From NCBI GenBank assembly GCA_019925105.1, contig JAHGAU010000001.1:2542001-2606000 (forward strand): DNA of 64,000 nt. Direction: 5' to 3'. Of the stretch, positions 1 to 11,082 are shown in pieces (the first letter of the stretch is position 1; every line of letters starts with the position of its first letter). This stretch comes from Niebla homalea (taxonomy: Eukaryota > Ascomycota > Lecanoromycetes > Lecanorales > Ramalinaceae). The notes under the pieces were generated by a model. That model searched no databases, was not told the DNA's origin, and was given only the letters and a program-made list of their open reading frames with translations. The position numbers and the translations under genes are program-made.

Positions 1-2001
1 GAGGACGCAGCCTCGCCGGTTGATTCTGTCGAAAAAGAAGCACCAGCGCCCGCAAAAGATGAAGTAGCACCACAGTCTGAGCCAGCCGAACAGGAAGCTG
101 CACCAGCGCCGGCGAAGCAGGAAGCTGCAGCACCTCAGGAGCCAGCCAAAGAGGAGGCTGCACCCACTTCTGAGCTGGTCAAAGAAGAAAGTGCAACACC
201 CCCTGAGCCGGTCAAAGAGGAGGCTGTACCATCGTCAGAGCCGGCCAAAGATGAGACTGCACCAGCTCCGGCCAAAGAAGAGAGTGGTGCAGCATCAAAG
301 GAGGAAGTTGTACCAGCGCCAGCCAAAGAAGAGGCTGCACCACCTCTGGAGCCGGCCAAGGAGGAGACTGCACCAACGCCGGCAAAAGAGGAGGCTGCAC
401 CCCCAAGTGAGCCGGCCAAAGAAAAGAGTGCTGCAGCATCAGGGGAGGAAGCTGTACCAGCGCCAGCTGAAGAAGAGGCTGCACCAACTCCGGAGCCGGC
501 CAAAGAGGAGTCTGCACCAACGCCGGCAAAAGAGGAGGCTGCACCAGAAGGTGGGAATGACAAAGAGACATCAGGCGCAAAAGTTGAAGACGCCAATTTA
601 GCTGATGTTGTGTCGAAGCAACCATCAGTCGAAGATGCTGCAGAGGCAGTTGACAGTGAGGGTGGACAGCCACCGGAGGAGGTGAAAGCAGCTCCGAAGG
701 AAGTTGTTGAAGAGCCAGCAGAGCCCGCGGAGCCGGCTGCGGAGACTGCAGAAGCTGCTACAGAAGTCCCATCGCCCCCAGCGGAAGAGGCAGCACCACC
801 GCCAGCCGTCGAAGCGCCTCCACCAGCAACCAAAGAAGCACCACCAGCGCTAGCAGCTGACGAATCTTCACCATCAGAAGCTCCTCCGTCGCCGCCAGCA
901 GCAGAAGAGGCTCCGGCACCGACAGGCGAGGAAACTCCACTACCGGTAGCCAAAGAATCTTCTCCACAAGCAGAGGGCTCTCCACCACCCGCGGAAAAAG
1001 CTCCTGCACCAGCAGAAGAAACTCCGCCGCCAGTAGGTGAAGAGGCCTCTGTGCCAGCAGTGGACGAAGCAGCACTTCCAGCGGACGAAGCAGCACCTCC
1101 AGCGGACGAAGCAGCACCTCCAGCGGACGAAGCAGCACCTCCAACGGACGAAGCAGCACCTCCAATGGACGAAGCAGCATCTCCAGCGGACGAAGCAGCA
1201 CCTCCAGCGGAAAACGAAGCACCGCCAACAGAAGAGGCGGCGCCGCCCCCAATAAGCGAGGAGGTCATTCCAGAAGAGGCCCCAGTGTCAAAAGCGGCTG
1301 GAAAAGCCCTTGCTTCGCCATCTGCTTCAAAACATCGTCATCATCGATCTGGCTGGGAGCGGGGGCATCGACACAAGAAGACTTCGTCCAAAGGTAGTGC
1401 CAACGGCTCCTCGTCTTCCCGTACGAGCAGGTCGAACGAAGTTGACGCTCTACTTCAAGCCGGAAAAGAAAAGAAGGTCACGCGTAGACATCACTCATCT
1501 TCGCCTAAGGATAGCAAAAGTGGAAGCAGCCGTCAAATAGTGGCACGTCGGCCTGCAGAGAAAAAGCCCAACATTCTCCGCCCACGAATACTGGACATGT
1601 TCCAGGCTGAATCTGATACTGGAGTCCTTCTTACCAAAGTCAATGGCGAGAAAGCTCGCGCTAAACCTCATACCGGTCCCAAGCATGCAGTCGAAAGCAG
1701 ACCTCATCAACGTAGATCGCACTCTGACCGCCCTCGAATTTCACACAAAGAAGAGGAAGAGCGCCGCGACCGTAACCGTGAGCTCCGCAAAGAGGCCGAG
1801 GCTGCTGATGAGGCTGCAAGGAAAGAGTACCGACGCAAGAAGCGAGAGGCTCAGGAGGCTGAAGCGAAAGCTTGGGAAGCAAGAGAGAGAAGGAGAGAAA
1901 AGGAGAGGCTGTATCATAAGGAAAGACCTCGAGAGCCTATCTTGGCAGGGCAACGATTGAGAGAGGGTTTTGCGAAGGGCATGAGGTCACTTTTCACGTA
2001 A
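1..2001 (+). CDS. Ala/Pro/Glu-rich low-complexity protein with basic C-terminal coiled coil (3' part)
   Basis: The reading frame is open from the first base of the window to the TAA at 1999-2001, so the 5' end lies outside (666 codons visible). The first ~430 residues are degenerate repeats of Glu-Pro-Ala-Lys-Glu-Glu-Ala-Ala-Pro type, including about seven near-identical 21-bp units (DEAAPPA) at roughly 1066-1212. Then comes a Ser/His/Lys/Arg-rich stretch and, at about 1740-1940, a highly charged Glu/Arg/Lys segment that should form a coiled coil or single alpha helix, ending in GMRSLFT. I recognise no catalytic domain. The composition suggests a disordered structural or scaffold protein; function unknown. 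The long opposite-strand frame over the repeats is only an antisense shadow. Confidence 0.8.
   Translation, partial: EDAASPVDSVEKEAPAPAKDEVAPQSEPAEQEAAPAPAKQEAAAPQEPAKEEAAPTSELVKEESATPPEPVKEEAVPSSEPAKDETAPAPAKEESGAASKEEVVPAPAKEEAAPPLEPAKEETAPTPAKEEAAPPSEPAKEKSAAASGEEAVPAPAEEEAAPTPEPAKEESAPTPAKEEAAPEGGNDKETSGAKVEDANLADVVSKQPSVEDAAEAVDSEGGQPPEEVKAAPKEVVEEPAEPAEPAAETAEAATEVPSPPAEEAAPPPAVEAPPPATKEAPPALAADESSPSEAPPSPPAAEEAPAPTGEETPLPVAKESSPQAEGSPPPAEKAPAPAEETPPPVGEEASVPAVDEAALPADEAAPPADEAAPPADEAAPPTDEAAPPMDEAASPADEAAPPAENEAPPTEEAAPPPISEEVIPEEAPVSKAAGKALASPSASKHRHHRSGWERGHRHKKTSSKGSANGSSSSRTSRSNEVDALLQAGKEKKVTRRHHSSSPKDSKSGSSRQIVARRPAEKKPNILRPRILDMFQAESDTGVLLTKVNGEKARAKPHTGPKHAVESRPHQRRSHSDRPRISHKEEEERRDRNRELRKEAEAADEAARKEYRRKKREAQEAEAKAWEARERRREKERLYHKERPREPILAGQRLREGFAKGMRSLFT
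1066..1212 (+). repeat. 21-bp in-frame tandem repeats (DEAAPPA)
   Basis: About seven consecutive copies of a unit like gacgaagcagcacctccagc, differing at one or two bases, inside the partial low-complexity gene. Unit length is a multiple of three, so copy-number change keeps the frame. Confidence 0.85.
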
Positions 2002-2658
2002 GAAAGGAATGATGAAGGGCAGCTTGCTTCACAGGCGAGTCAGGTACTTGCACGTGAGACTTACGGGTGGGAGTTGGGGGACTGGGACGGCTGAACAGAC
2101 CTTGTATTTGACCATAATGACTGTACGAAACATGTATGAGATGTGGAAATGCCTGTTTGTAACGAAGCGATGCTCATAACATGAACTCGATGCTCAAGAA
2201 GGGTAGCAATCTCCAAATACCCATTTTTGGAGACCGAAGAGGGTCATTTGCCTTACAAGAATAAGACTTACAGGATCAAGTTGGATGGCGAGGGTTTGCA
2301 AGGCTTTCCATTCGTAAATACAAGCCTCCCCAGGAGCAAAATAAATTGCAACGTGGGAAAGTCTCGACCCCTCTTCCTACTCTTGACACAATCTTTGAGG
2401 CAAAAGTCTTGGTACCAAATCTGTAGATCAAGTCAGTCTTAACACCTTTATAACCAGATATTCTCTGTTTAATATAGTTGTTCGTGGATGACAAGGAGTA
2501 AACGATTTGGAAGAGATTCCGCGCCCACGTTGCAACATAAATAAGGTACAATGATTTGAAGCCCTAGCTCTAGGCCTCTTGGGGTGCTCCTGGTTCCATC
2601 CCACGCCCTTATCATTTTTCAATGGATCAAGAATATATTATCCGCATGTTGGTGTGCG
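2002..2658. other. Intergenic, 657 bp
   Basis: 3' flank of the low-complexity gene and promoter of the Nop13-like gene. No supported ORF or RNA gene seen. A GTG codon at 2584 opens the downstream frame, but no ATG precedes 2659 in it. Confidence 0.6.
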
Positions 2659-3882
2659 ATGGGTCGTCACTCGACTAGGATTGACAATGCAGCGCCAACC
2701 GCTTCGACACCTCTCTCTCCGCAAAAAAGAAAGCGTGACGACGTCGAAGTCGCGGCTGAGCTTGAAGTGGATGTCTCTGCTCCCGAACCACCCTCAAAGA
2801 AGACCTTGAGGAGGGCAAAGAAGGCAACGCACCAGCTCAAAGAGACTGCCGCCGCAGAGCGGCAAGCTACGGGTGGTGCGCCTGAGGTGGCGCAAGTTGA
2901 AGCAGGGCAGTCTGCTACGCCTAAGAAATCTGACTATGGCATTTGGATAGGCAATCTACCATGGACGGCTTCCAAAGCCACTTTACGCGACTTCATGACA
3001 AGAAATAGTCGAGTAAAAGACGATGCAATCACAAGAATCCATCTCCCCGCTCCCAGTAGGGCAACTCTGGCTGCTTCTCAACAGCGGCAAAAACCCCAGA
3101 ACAAGGGGTTCGCTTACATCGATTTCTCGTCTAGCGATGCGCTCGAAGAGGTACTAGCATTAAGTGAGAAGCTCATGGACGGGAGAAGGGTTCTTATCAA
3201 GGGTTCGAACAGCTTTGAGGGGCGCCCTCCTGTTGAGGAAAAGGGCCCTTCGGTTACCGATTCAATATTAGGAAAGGCCCCGAACAGACGAGTATTCGTT
3301 GGTAATTTGGGGTTTGATATTACAAAGGAGGATCTGAACGAGCACCTTGCGCAATGTGGGAACATTGATGATTCGCACATAGCGACCTTTGAGGACTCTG
3401 GAAAATGCAAGGGTTATGCTTGGGTCGAGTTTGCCGAGCTCGAAAGCGCGCAAAGCGCAGTCAGGGGTTGGATCGAGCAGCACGAGAGTCCCGAGGTGGC
3501 GAACATCGAGGAGGATGCTGATCCCGTCGATGATGGTACAAAACCAAAGGAAAAGCCAAAGGCTAGAAAATGGTGGGTCAACAAGCTCCATGGAAGACCG
3601 TTGAGGATGGAATATGCGGAGGATAAGGCCGTACGGTATAAGAAGCGGTTCAGTAAAGATCGACAAGCGAAGATTGATCAGGCCCCCGATGCTGCACGCT
3701 CTACTGAAGATGATCAGGACCTTCCAAAACATGTGTCCAAAGCAAATGAGCACAAGTCAAAGGGTAGGCGACCACAAAAAGTCGATCCCAGAGGCATAAG
3801 ACCTGGCGCAGCATTATCAGCAGCACCTAGACAGAACGGCGCAATCACCGAGAGCAAAGGCACGAAAATTCGGTTCGATTAG
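2659..3882 (+). CDS. NOP13: Nucleolar RNA-binding protein, two RRMs, Nop13/Rnp24-like
   Basis: Single exon, 407 aa. The ATG at 2659 (MGRHSTRIDN) is the first in frame. A basic Lys/Arg-rich N-terminus precedes RRM1 from about residue 94 (IWIGNLPW as RNP2; KGFAYIDF as RNP1) and RRM2 from about 211 (VFVGNLGF; KGYAWVEF). RRM2 has an acidic/Lys insertion before a final LRMEYAEDKA strand, and the C-terminus is basic. This order matches yeast Nop13 and fission yeast Rnp24, nucleolar proteins tied to pre-rRNA processing; family is seen, exact role inferred. The gene converges on the PLP-enzyme gene, with only 70 bp between stop codons. Confidence 0.85.
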   Translation: MGRHSTRIDNAAPTASTPLSPQKRKRDDVEVAAELEVDVSAPEPPSKKTLRRAKKATHQLKETAAAERQATGGAPEVAQVEAGQSATPKKSDYGIWIGNLPWTASKATLRDFMTRNSRVKDDAITRIHLPAPSRATLAASQQRQKPQNKGFAYIDFSSSDALEEVLALSEKLMDGRRVLIKGSNSFEGRPPVEEKGPSVTDSILGKAPNRRVFVGNLGFDITKEDLNEHLAQCGNIDDSHIATFEDSGKCKGYAWVEFAELESAQSAVRGWIEQHESPEVANIEEDADPVDDGTKPKEKPKARKWWVNKLHGRPLRMEYAEDKAVRYKKRFSKDRQAKIDQAPDAARSTEDDQDLPKHVSKANEHKSKGRRPQKVDPRGIRPGAALSAAPRQNGAITESKGTKIRFD

Positions 3883-3952
3883 ACTCAGGTCTCCTTATGG
3901 TACAGGACTTGCAACATTGACGAGGAAAGCGCTGCTCCAGGCAACGCAGACT

Positions 3953-4838
3953 CTACGATAATGTCACCAGAGGTTCAACTCTCCCCCAACCGAAACCGCG
4001 TGCGCCGTTGCTCAAAATCACCCTCTCGCCCAAAGAGCCCACCTGTATGCTGTTCATGCTCACGAAACCTTCGTCAGCAAGCCTCCTCTCCAAGGCCCAC
4101 CGTCTCGTCACACCCAAGTGACCACCTGAACTTGCAGCGGGTGTGATCCAGGCGCCACTGTGGTTGAAGAAGGGAGTTGTGATGCTGCCTTCCATGACGT
4201 CGCCCTTTTGGTTGACCAAGAGAATTTCCAATGGCAACTCCTCAGCATCCAGATGAGGGAGAACCGCTCGGACTTGGCTGTAGGCGGAACGATCGGTAGT
4301 TTTGTGTCTGGTGGAGAAGGTCGGGGTAGTCCGGATGGGTGAGATGAAGACGCGAAAGCTGGGCTTGGCCTTGAGGATGTCGTCCAAGTTGCGTGGGAAG
4401 AGTGCACTTTGCGGCACTGGAGGGATCTTGGTAGATGTAACGCCGATTTGGCCGCTAGGGGAAACGACGAAGCGTACCTTAGGAGAAAGTCAATAAAACA
4501 ATTATTTACCCTCGTACCTTAGGTAACGATTGAAACGCTGTCAGACCATTTCTGAAACGGGAAAGCCTGCATACCTTTAACGCTTCCTCTTCGTCATTGC
4601 GCGCGCCGGCCACATGCGCATGGCATCGTGCTGCAAAGTCATCGAGACCTCTGTCGCCTTCCAAATTAGGGATCTGGCGTCCGGCCTCTTGAGCGGCTGC
4701 TAAAATGCGATCGCGGTGGTATGAAAGCATGTACAACGGACAGTGTCGAAGAAGTGGTGATGCAAAATGGCCATTCTCAAAACTCAGAAGTAGTAGCTGG
4801 TCGAATCGAATCGACGTCACGAGGCCAATCTGCTCCAT
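3953..4838 (-). CDS. PLP-dependent class IV aminotransferase / aminodeoxychorismate lyase-like (ABZ2 family)
   Basis: Two exons: 4838-4575 and 4477-3953, with a 97-nt intron (GTATGC...TAAG); 262 aa. Residue 1 is the ATG at 4838. The N-terminus has the TSIRFD motif common in fungal ABZ2-type proteins. Exon 2 carries EILLVNQKGDVMEGSITTPF and a Gly-rich GGHLGVTRRWALE region, the PLP-phosphate and active-site loops of fold-type IV enzymes. ABZ2 releases p-aminobenzoate from aminodeoxychorismate for folate synthesis; that substrate is inferred from family resemblance, and another class IV aminotransferase activity is possible. An alternative acceptor 40 nt upstream (the ctaag/gtacga site) runs into an immediate stop and was not used. 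Confidence 0.75.
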
Positions 4839-5508
4839 GCTGTGCCCGGTTGGAGTATGCAAATATGCAATGAGTGGCTTTTGATATCAAAAAGCCGATC
4901 CTGTCAAAACCTTCTCCCTCTATTCCAAGCATATATAGTCTTAGGCCTCCAAAAATTCCAAGATTTGGTATGCCTACAAAAGCGTACGAACAGTCCGAAG
5001 CAGGGGATATCATGGTTTTCGGACGAGATCTCGGCGGGAAGCAGAACAGGGGGACGGCAGATGCAGATACACACGTGGGTGTTTAGCAGCAGAATAGCAG
5101 GCGTAGGACCCTGGATTGGCAAGGGAAATGATGGCACAATCTCTAAATTTTATCAGCACTGGTCACTGGTGCTACCAATAGAAGCAGCCCGTCAGGAGTA
5201 ATCCATGCTCGACAACGTTTCCTATTCTGCTCGAAAAAAGTAGACGAAGATTTCTTGCGGCTAACAGGCGGACTTTTCGGGCGAACTTTTTTCTCAACCT
5301 TCGTACCTTTGAGTCCAAAAGTTACCTTTATGCAACAATGCAACCACTAAAGCTGTCAGAGCTCGACACGGCTGCTTTGACTGGCTTATACACTTCCATT
5401 TGTGCCACATCCTAGACCGCATCCCTTTTGCGTGACGGGGCCTCAGTGGATCCTGCGCCCGCCACTGGTTTCCCTTTTCCATCACCACTCACCGCTGTTG
5501 CTAGCAAG
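4839..5508. other. Divergent promoter region, 670 bp
   Basis: Lies between the minus-strand ABZ2-like gene and the plus-strand TOM70 gene, so it should hold both promoters. Several short ORFs occur but none has support. No repeat or RNA gene seen. Confidence 0.55.
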
Positions 5509-7450
5509 ATGTCGGGGTCTGCCGCTCCTGCCGCCCCTTCATCCGTCTCCTTGTGGGATAGGCTGACAACATGGGCTGCGGAGAATAAAGCCGTGGTATA
5601 CACTATAGCAGGCGTTGCCGTTGTGGCGACAGGAGCTGGCGCAATCTACTACTTCTCGGAGCCCCGGAAGAGCTCGGGCGAGGATAAAAAGAGACCGAGT
5701 AAGAAAGAGAGGAGGAAAGCGAAACAAGAGAGGGAGAAGACCCAGGCCAGGACAGAGGCAACATCGCCCACCTCAGCGCCTGCACAGGCTGCGAGAGGAG
5801 AGTCGCACCCGCTACAGGGATTACCCGAAATCAGTGAGTTCACCGTTGCCACGCTGTCAGATGAGGTAAGTGGAGCTGTCGTTGAGCTGGATTGGACGGT
5901 CTGCTGATGGCGTAGCAGCAAAGGAAGGAATACTCCTTGAAGCTCAAGATTGCGGGAAATAAAGCTTACGGCGATAAAAACTACAATGATGCCATTGACT
6001 TGTATGGCAAAGCCATTCTATGTAAGCCAGACCCCATATACTATTCGAACCGGGCGGCCTGCTACAATGCACTCGGGGACTGGGAGAGTGTCATCGACGA
6101 TACCACAGCTGCCATCAACATTGACAGTGAATATGTCAAAGCGCTCAACAGGAGAGCGAACGCGTATGAGCACCTTGAAAAGTACAGCGAAGCTTTGCTG
6201 GACTACACGGCCAGTTGCATCATCGATCAATTCAGGAACGACCAAAGTGCGAACAGCGTAGAAAGATTGCTCAAAGTGGTCGCGGAAGCCAAGGGCAAGG
6301 CTATATTGGCCGGAAAGGAGAAGAGACTCCCGAGTCCTACCTTTATCACCAACTACCTCCATAGTTTCCGACCAAGACCCCCACCGGCCGGGTTAGAAGA
6401 AGCTGCAGACCTCGATGAACAGAGTGGCAAGGGTCAATTACGAGCTGGCTTGGCAGCAATGGGCAAGGGTACCGGAGAAGGCTACGACATGGCAGCAGCA
6501 GCTTTTGATCGAGCTCTGGAGGTGAATGACCTGGGCGAACATGAGGCCTTCGCCTACAACATGCGGGGTACTTTCAGGTATCTCCGGGGCGAGAACAACA
6601 TGGCCCTGGAGGATCTAACCCGGAGCGTTGAAATCCAGCCGTCTTTGACCCAAAGCTATATCAAAAGAGCGAGCATGCATCTCGAATTGGCAAAGAAGGA
6701 TGCTGCCGCGAACGACTTCGAGCAAGCCATGGCCCAACAGTCCGATGATCCTGACATTTACTACCACCGTGCCCAACTCAACTTCATACTGAGTGAGTAC
6801 GGTGAGGCTGCCAAGGACTATCAGAAGTCGATCGACCTAGATCGGGACTTCATCTACTCGCATATTCAGTTGGGCGTGACACAATACAAGATGGGGTCAA
6901 TAGCATCCTCTATGGCCACGTTCAGACGATGCATCAAGAACTTCGACAAGGTACCTGACGTGTACAATTACTATGGTGAGATCCTTCTGGATCAACAAAA
7001 GTATGAGGAAGCCGTTCAGAGCTTCGATACGGCGGTCGAGATGGAGAAGAACTCGAAGCCGCTTGGGATGAACGTCCTTGCGTTGATCAATAAAGCACTT
7101 GCATTGTTTCAATGGAAGCAAGACTTCCGCGAAGCTGAGAAGCTTTGCCAAAAAGCCTTGATAAGTAAGTGACTCAAAACATGTCTCTGAGAAGATGCGG
7201 GCTAAAGCAACCTACAGTCGACCCTGAATGCGACATTGCAGTTGCCACGATGGCTCAGCTCCTCCTGCAACAGGGCAAGGTCCCCGAGGCCTTGAAGTAT
7301 TTCGAGAGAGCGGCAGAGCTTTCCAGAACCGAAGGTGAAATCGTGAACGCTTTATCGTACGCCGAGGCCACCCGAATCCAGCTCGAAGTGCAACAGAAGT
7401 ACCCTCAACTCAAGGACACGCTGCAGCAAATGGGTCCCCGCATGCGATGA
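5509..7450 (+). CDS. TOM70: Mitochondrial outer membrane import receptor Tom70
   Basis: Three exons: 5509-5865, 5916-7164, 7218-7450; 612 aa, close to the usual ~600. Residues 28-49 ([12 protein letters not shown]... to YYF) form an N-terminal membrane anchor, followed by a Lys/Glu-rich linker and tetratricopeptide repeats to the end ([34 protein letters not shown], and near the end [20 protein letters not shown]). Tom70 binds precursor proteins and Hsp70/Hsp90 chaperones at the mitochondrial surface. Introns are 50 and 53 nt. The first intron ends in tagcag, two adjacent in-frame acceptors, so one Gln may be variably included. Join 2 restores an Ile codon (A|TC) before DPECD. Confidence 0.93.
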
Positions 7451-8231
7451 AACCAAATCCGACTGCAGGGACTAGAAGATGCAGGTTATGGCCGTTGTTG
7501 ATGTAGCTAATACTCCCATTCTTGATTGTTTGTAGAGTTGTATATGTTCTGGTGTGACCGAGCATGGCATCAAAATGTAGCATCAAGATTTGAGCCTCAA
7601 TTTCTTGTACATGGTTTTCATGGGTATGAGGCGGTCCACTCTACTGAAGTTGAAGTTTCCAATAGAGCGTGATATATGAGATATTTGTCAATACCATCAC
7701 CTTACTTTTGATTGGAAACATGTGCCGTGGTTATCAAAACGCGCGTCTCACCTGAGTCCTCCTGCACGGATGAATGGCGGAGTTGGAGTCGCCACCAGTC
7801 GCGTGGCCACCATGGCCGGTCCCGGAGTTGGCCTTCCTCAGTTCTTACCTCCGCGTAAAACGCGCCAAGAGATGATTGTTCTCTGGCATTGGTGGCATTA
7901 CTAATCAGTCTTAAGCCTTCCTTGATGGACTTAGGTTTTCCACAGGATATTTCTTCCGAGCCTGAGAGAGAAGACGTCAACAGTCTTCCGTCTGACTCGA
8001 CATTATTGTCGGCTACCTACCCTGGCATTTTGCCAGCCTTTGGCCTGCTTAGTCCTTGGTACTTTCTACTATCCAGAATGTTATAATATGAGGCAAGTAG
8101 ACTTATGACAATCGCTTTTGGCTGCAAGGAAATCCCTCCGGGACTGGAGCCTGGATTAAATCCTTCACCGATTACTTTTGACCGGCCTAGAGCCTCCCAT
8201 AACCTTTCCGCCTGCCTTTTTGACGGCCACA
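7451..8231. other. Intergenic, 781 bp
   Basis: 3' flank of TOM70 and 5' region of the Btz gene. Short ORFs only; no supported feature. Confidence 0.55.
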
Positions 8232-10344
8232 ATGGGAGCACCACGGAGAAAGCCGCTCATTCGGAGCAGGAAGAGGGTAGAGGAGGAAGGAGAAGAAGAG
8301 GAAGGAGGCCCCCACCAGCATTGGAAGAAGACTCAATGAGTGAAGCTTCGGTCATGAGCGATGCCGATGATGATGCAGATGGTGAAGGAAGCGATGACAG
8401 CGAGCCCGATCCGCCGAAACAAGAAGAGCTCATGTCGAATGGGCACAGGGCAAAGCCTTCGGGGACCGGGATACAGTCGTCCACAACCCAGCCAGATTCG
8501 ACCGTCACGCCTGCTACAGGAGACACAGAGGCCATGATGAACGGCCTCAATATTTCCGATCCTGCCGACGTTGAGGAGGTACATTTTGACGAAATGGCTG
8601 AGCAACCTGAGCCCGAAGCTCCCATTCGTCCGACTCCTGCACAGTCACAAGATTACCTCGGTGATAGAAGGCGGAAGGAGCACGAGGAGTACAGGAGGAA
8701 AAGAGACAATGATCCCGCCTTTGTTCCTAACCGCGGCGGCTTCTTCATGCATGATCACCGCTCCAGTGCTCCCGGTCAACAGGGTTTCAGGCCCTTTGCA
8801 AGGGGCGGTATGCGTGGTCGAGGTGGTTTCCGTGGAGGAGCCACAGCTCCAGGGTATGTCTTTTTTCCCCAGACGTAAATGTTGGTGCTTATTTTGCTAA
8901 TAGGAGTAGCTTGATGCAATCATCCGGACCCGCCGACGCTCCTTGGGCTCACGATTTGCACGATACCGTGGCCGAAGCTGATGCCAAACCATCTCCCTAT
9001 CAACAGCAAGGCCAGAGGCCCTTACAACAACAAAGACCTCCTCTAGTCCCGAGCACTCATCCGCCTAACCGCTCTTTCTCCAAGAGCACAAGACTAGGCG
9101 ACATGCAAGTACGGATCTTTCTACAGGGAATGTCAGAGCCAAAATTGTTTCCAGGGGTGGCTCGCAACTCGCACACCAGGCTACCGCACCATCGGCCACC
9201 ACTTCGGAGGGACAAACCTGTGCGAATCTCGATACCAGAGATGCCAGTCCGCCATATCTTCCCATCCATGGACCGGTCCTTCATATTCATTCCTAGAGCT
9301 TTGCGCCCAAATCAACAAGGCTTCGGTAGGATCAGAGGACGAGGAAGTTTTGGGGCAGGCTTTGGCAGCTTTGGACCAATGTCAAGTCGCAGAACGAGCG
9401 TGTATGCCGGCAGTGCCTACTCTCCGAGCGTGGCATTAAGCCGGAGATCTTCGCTGGCGCGTGAAGTGTCGACCGCAAGTCTGACTTCATCAACGCAAGT
9501 GATGATGCCCCACCAGCCAGCTGTCACTATGGAAGCGGGCAAGCCTGTCGTGCGCTTGCCACCTTCAACTGAACAGAGCCAGCCAAAGGTGACTGTCCCT
9601 GGTATGGTTCCGGCGGGACCGCCGTCTATGACCTATCCATTACCTCAAAAGCCTGCATTCCACGAAAATCGACCAGAGGACTTGCCTATGCATCATCCGA
9701 AGCCGGAAAGGTCACTTCAAGTTGCCGATATCGAGTCACCTGCTGCGATGCAATTCAATCCCTCAGCAGCGCAGCAACAGCCTTTCCACCAGCAGGTTCC
9801 GATGCAAGTAGCACCGCCGCCATATCCCCAAGGACAGCTGGCTTATCCCCATTCGAGACATCCATCCCACCCGAGTCAAGCCTCTGGCGGCACGCCCCTC
9901 CCCCAGATCCCGGAGGCAGCCATTCACGCCCCGCCATTTCAGCCTTTCCCATATCCACCGCCTCAAGGCTTCTACCCTCAGCAGTATCCGCCTCCGATGT
10001 ACTACTATCCGCCGCCAGAACACGCCGGCGCCTCTCCGGCAACGGCCCCGTCATTCATACCCGGCCAGCAATATTTCTACCCGTTGCAGATGGGCCAGGA
10101 TCCTCCATCCTTGCCACCGCCACCGCCACCGCCACCGCAGGCTGAAAACAACACCCCATCAGGAACGGTTGCGCATGAAGCCGGAGGAATGGTCTATTAC
10201 TATAATCCGTCGGACCTGAACTCAAATAGTGAGAGTGCTGCGGCTTATGCACCAACATACGTCACCGCTCCGCCTACATCGATGGAAGGCATAGCACAAC
10301 CACTTTACTATCAACCCCCCATCTACTATCCTACTCAGCCTTAG
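8232..10344 (+). CDS. Exon-junction-complex protein, Btz/CASC3 (Barentsz) domain; apparent 1-nt frameshift near the N-terminus
   Basis: Exons 8232-8853 and 8904-10344 (50-nt intron, GTATGT...AATAG). The Btz core is clear: DYLGDRRRKEHEEYRRKRDN then FVPNRGGFFMHDHR. Exon 2 begins GSSLMQSSGPADAPWAHD and carries the conserved LRRDKPVRISIPEMP and DRSFIFIPRALRPNQQGFGR blocks, then a Pro/Gln/Tyr-rich tail with a run of eight prolines. In metazoans Btz clamps eIF4A-III onto spliced mRNA; the same role here is inferred. From ATG 8232 the frame reads MGAPRRKPLIRSRKR..., the basic start I expect for fungal homologues, but it meets a stop at 8337. The main frame is reached only if one base is gained in the C5 run at 8309-8313. 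Without that the first usable ATG is 8336, giving 652 aa. Confidence 0.8.
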
Positions 10345-11082
10345 TTTACAGCCAGCGGGAAGCGGGCGTCTTGATCCTTGATTGGTATTCTCTATGTCGA
10401 AGTACTTCAGCGAGTCGATGCATTTGTGAGCGAGTACACATTTGAATATATTGTTTTTATATCTTTCAGGGCTCTGTGTGCAGTGGCTTGGAGGTCTCGA
10501 GTCTGTTTAGATTGGTTGGGTAGTAAGGCCAGACTGCTCATTATGGACTCCCCACTTGTGTAGAATACTAAGGGAGATGGGACATGGCAGCAATGAGAGG
10601 CCACTTATGTAGGCTACTGAAACAAAACATGCATCTCGTCTCGGGTGAATCAAAAACATTCGGCTTTTAACATCACAACACGGCCCCGTGTTGACACATG
10701 CTGTTTTTACCTTTTGTGTCAGTATTCTTCCTCTGTCCACCGTGAGCGTGGGCCTCGGGCCCCGGGCCCCGGGCCCACCAGGGCGGGGGAGTCAGGAGCG
10801 TCGGCTTGCCCCGCTTACGTCCATTTCAGGCCTAGCACACTTCTTTATAGGCAGCCCGAGCTTCGTGCGTCCATCGTCCTTCTATCTACTTGACTCCACG
10901 TCATCACCATTTCATCAACTTCATCTCCCTACCTTTTTCTGAACTTGAGAGATCTCTCTGAAGCATCCCTCAAGGACCTCTGTTGTCACGGATCGGTTGG
11001 CTTGTTGCTTGTGACACCTGTCCACCATAGCTCCTACCACCCCACCCTCACCCTTCCACTTCCCGTCATCGGTCCGACCACC
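10345..11082. other. Intergenic, 738 bp
   Basis: Holds the Btz 3' flank and the promoter and 5' leader of the NBR1-like gene. Contains the GGGCCC palindrome cluster listed separately and a C/T-rich leader before the ATG at 11083. Nothing else supported. Confidence 0.55.
10757..10776. repeat. Palindromic GGGCCC cluster
   Basis: The 20-base string gggccccgggccccgggccc is its own reverse complement and consists of three overlapping GGGCCC/CCCGGG units. It lies ~300 bp upstream of the NBR1-like start. Could be a protein-binding site; no factor assigned. Confidence 0.6.

Noticed and set aside
135..1268. 377-aa Ala/Ser/Gly minus-strand ORF
   Set aside because: Antisense of the coding repeats; composition follows from the plus-strand repeat units and it has no independent features.
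4478..4530. Alternative upstream acceptor in the ABZ2-like gene
   Set aside because: Reading on from it meets a stop after three codons.
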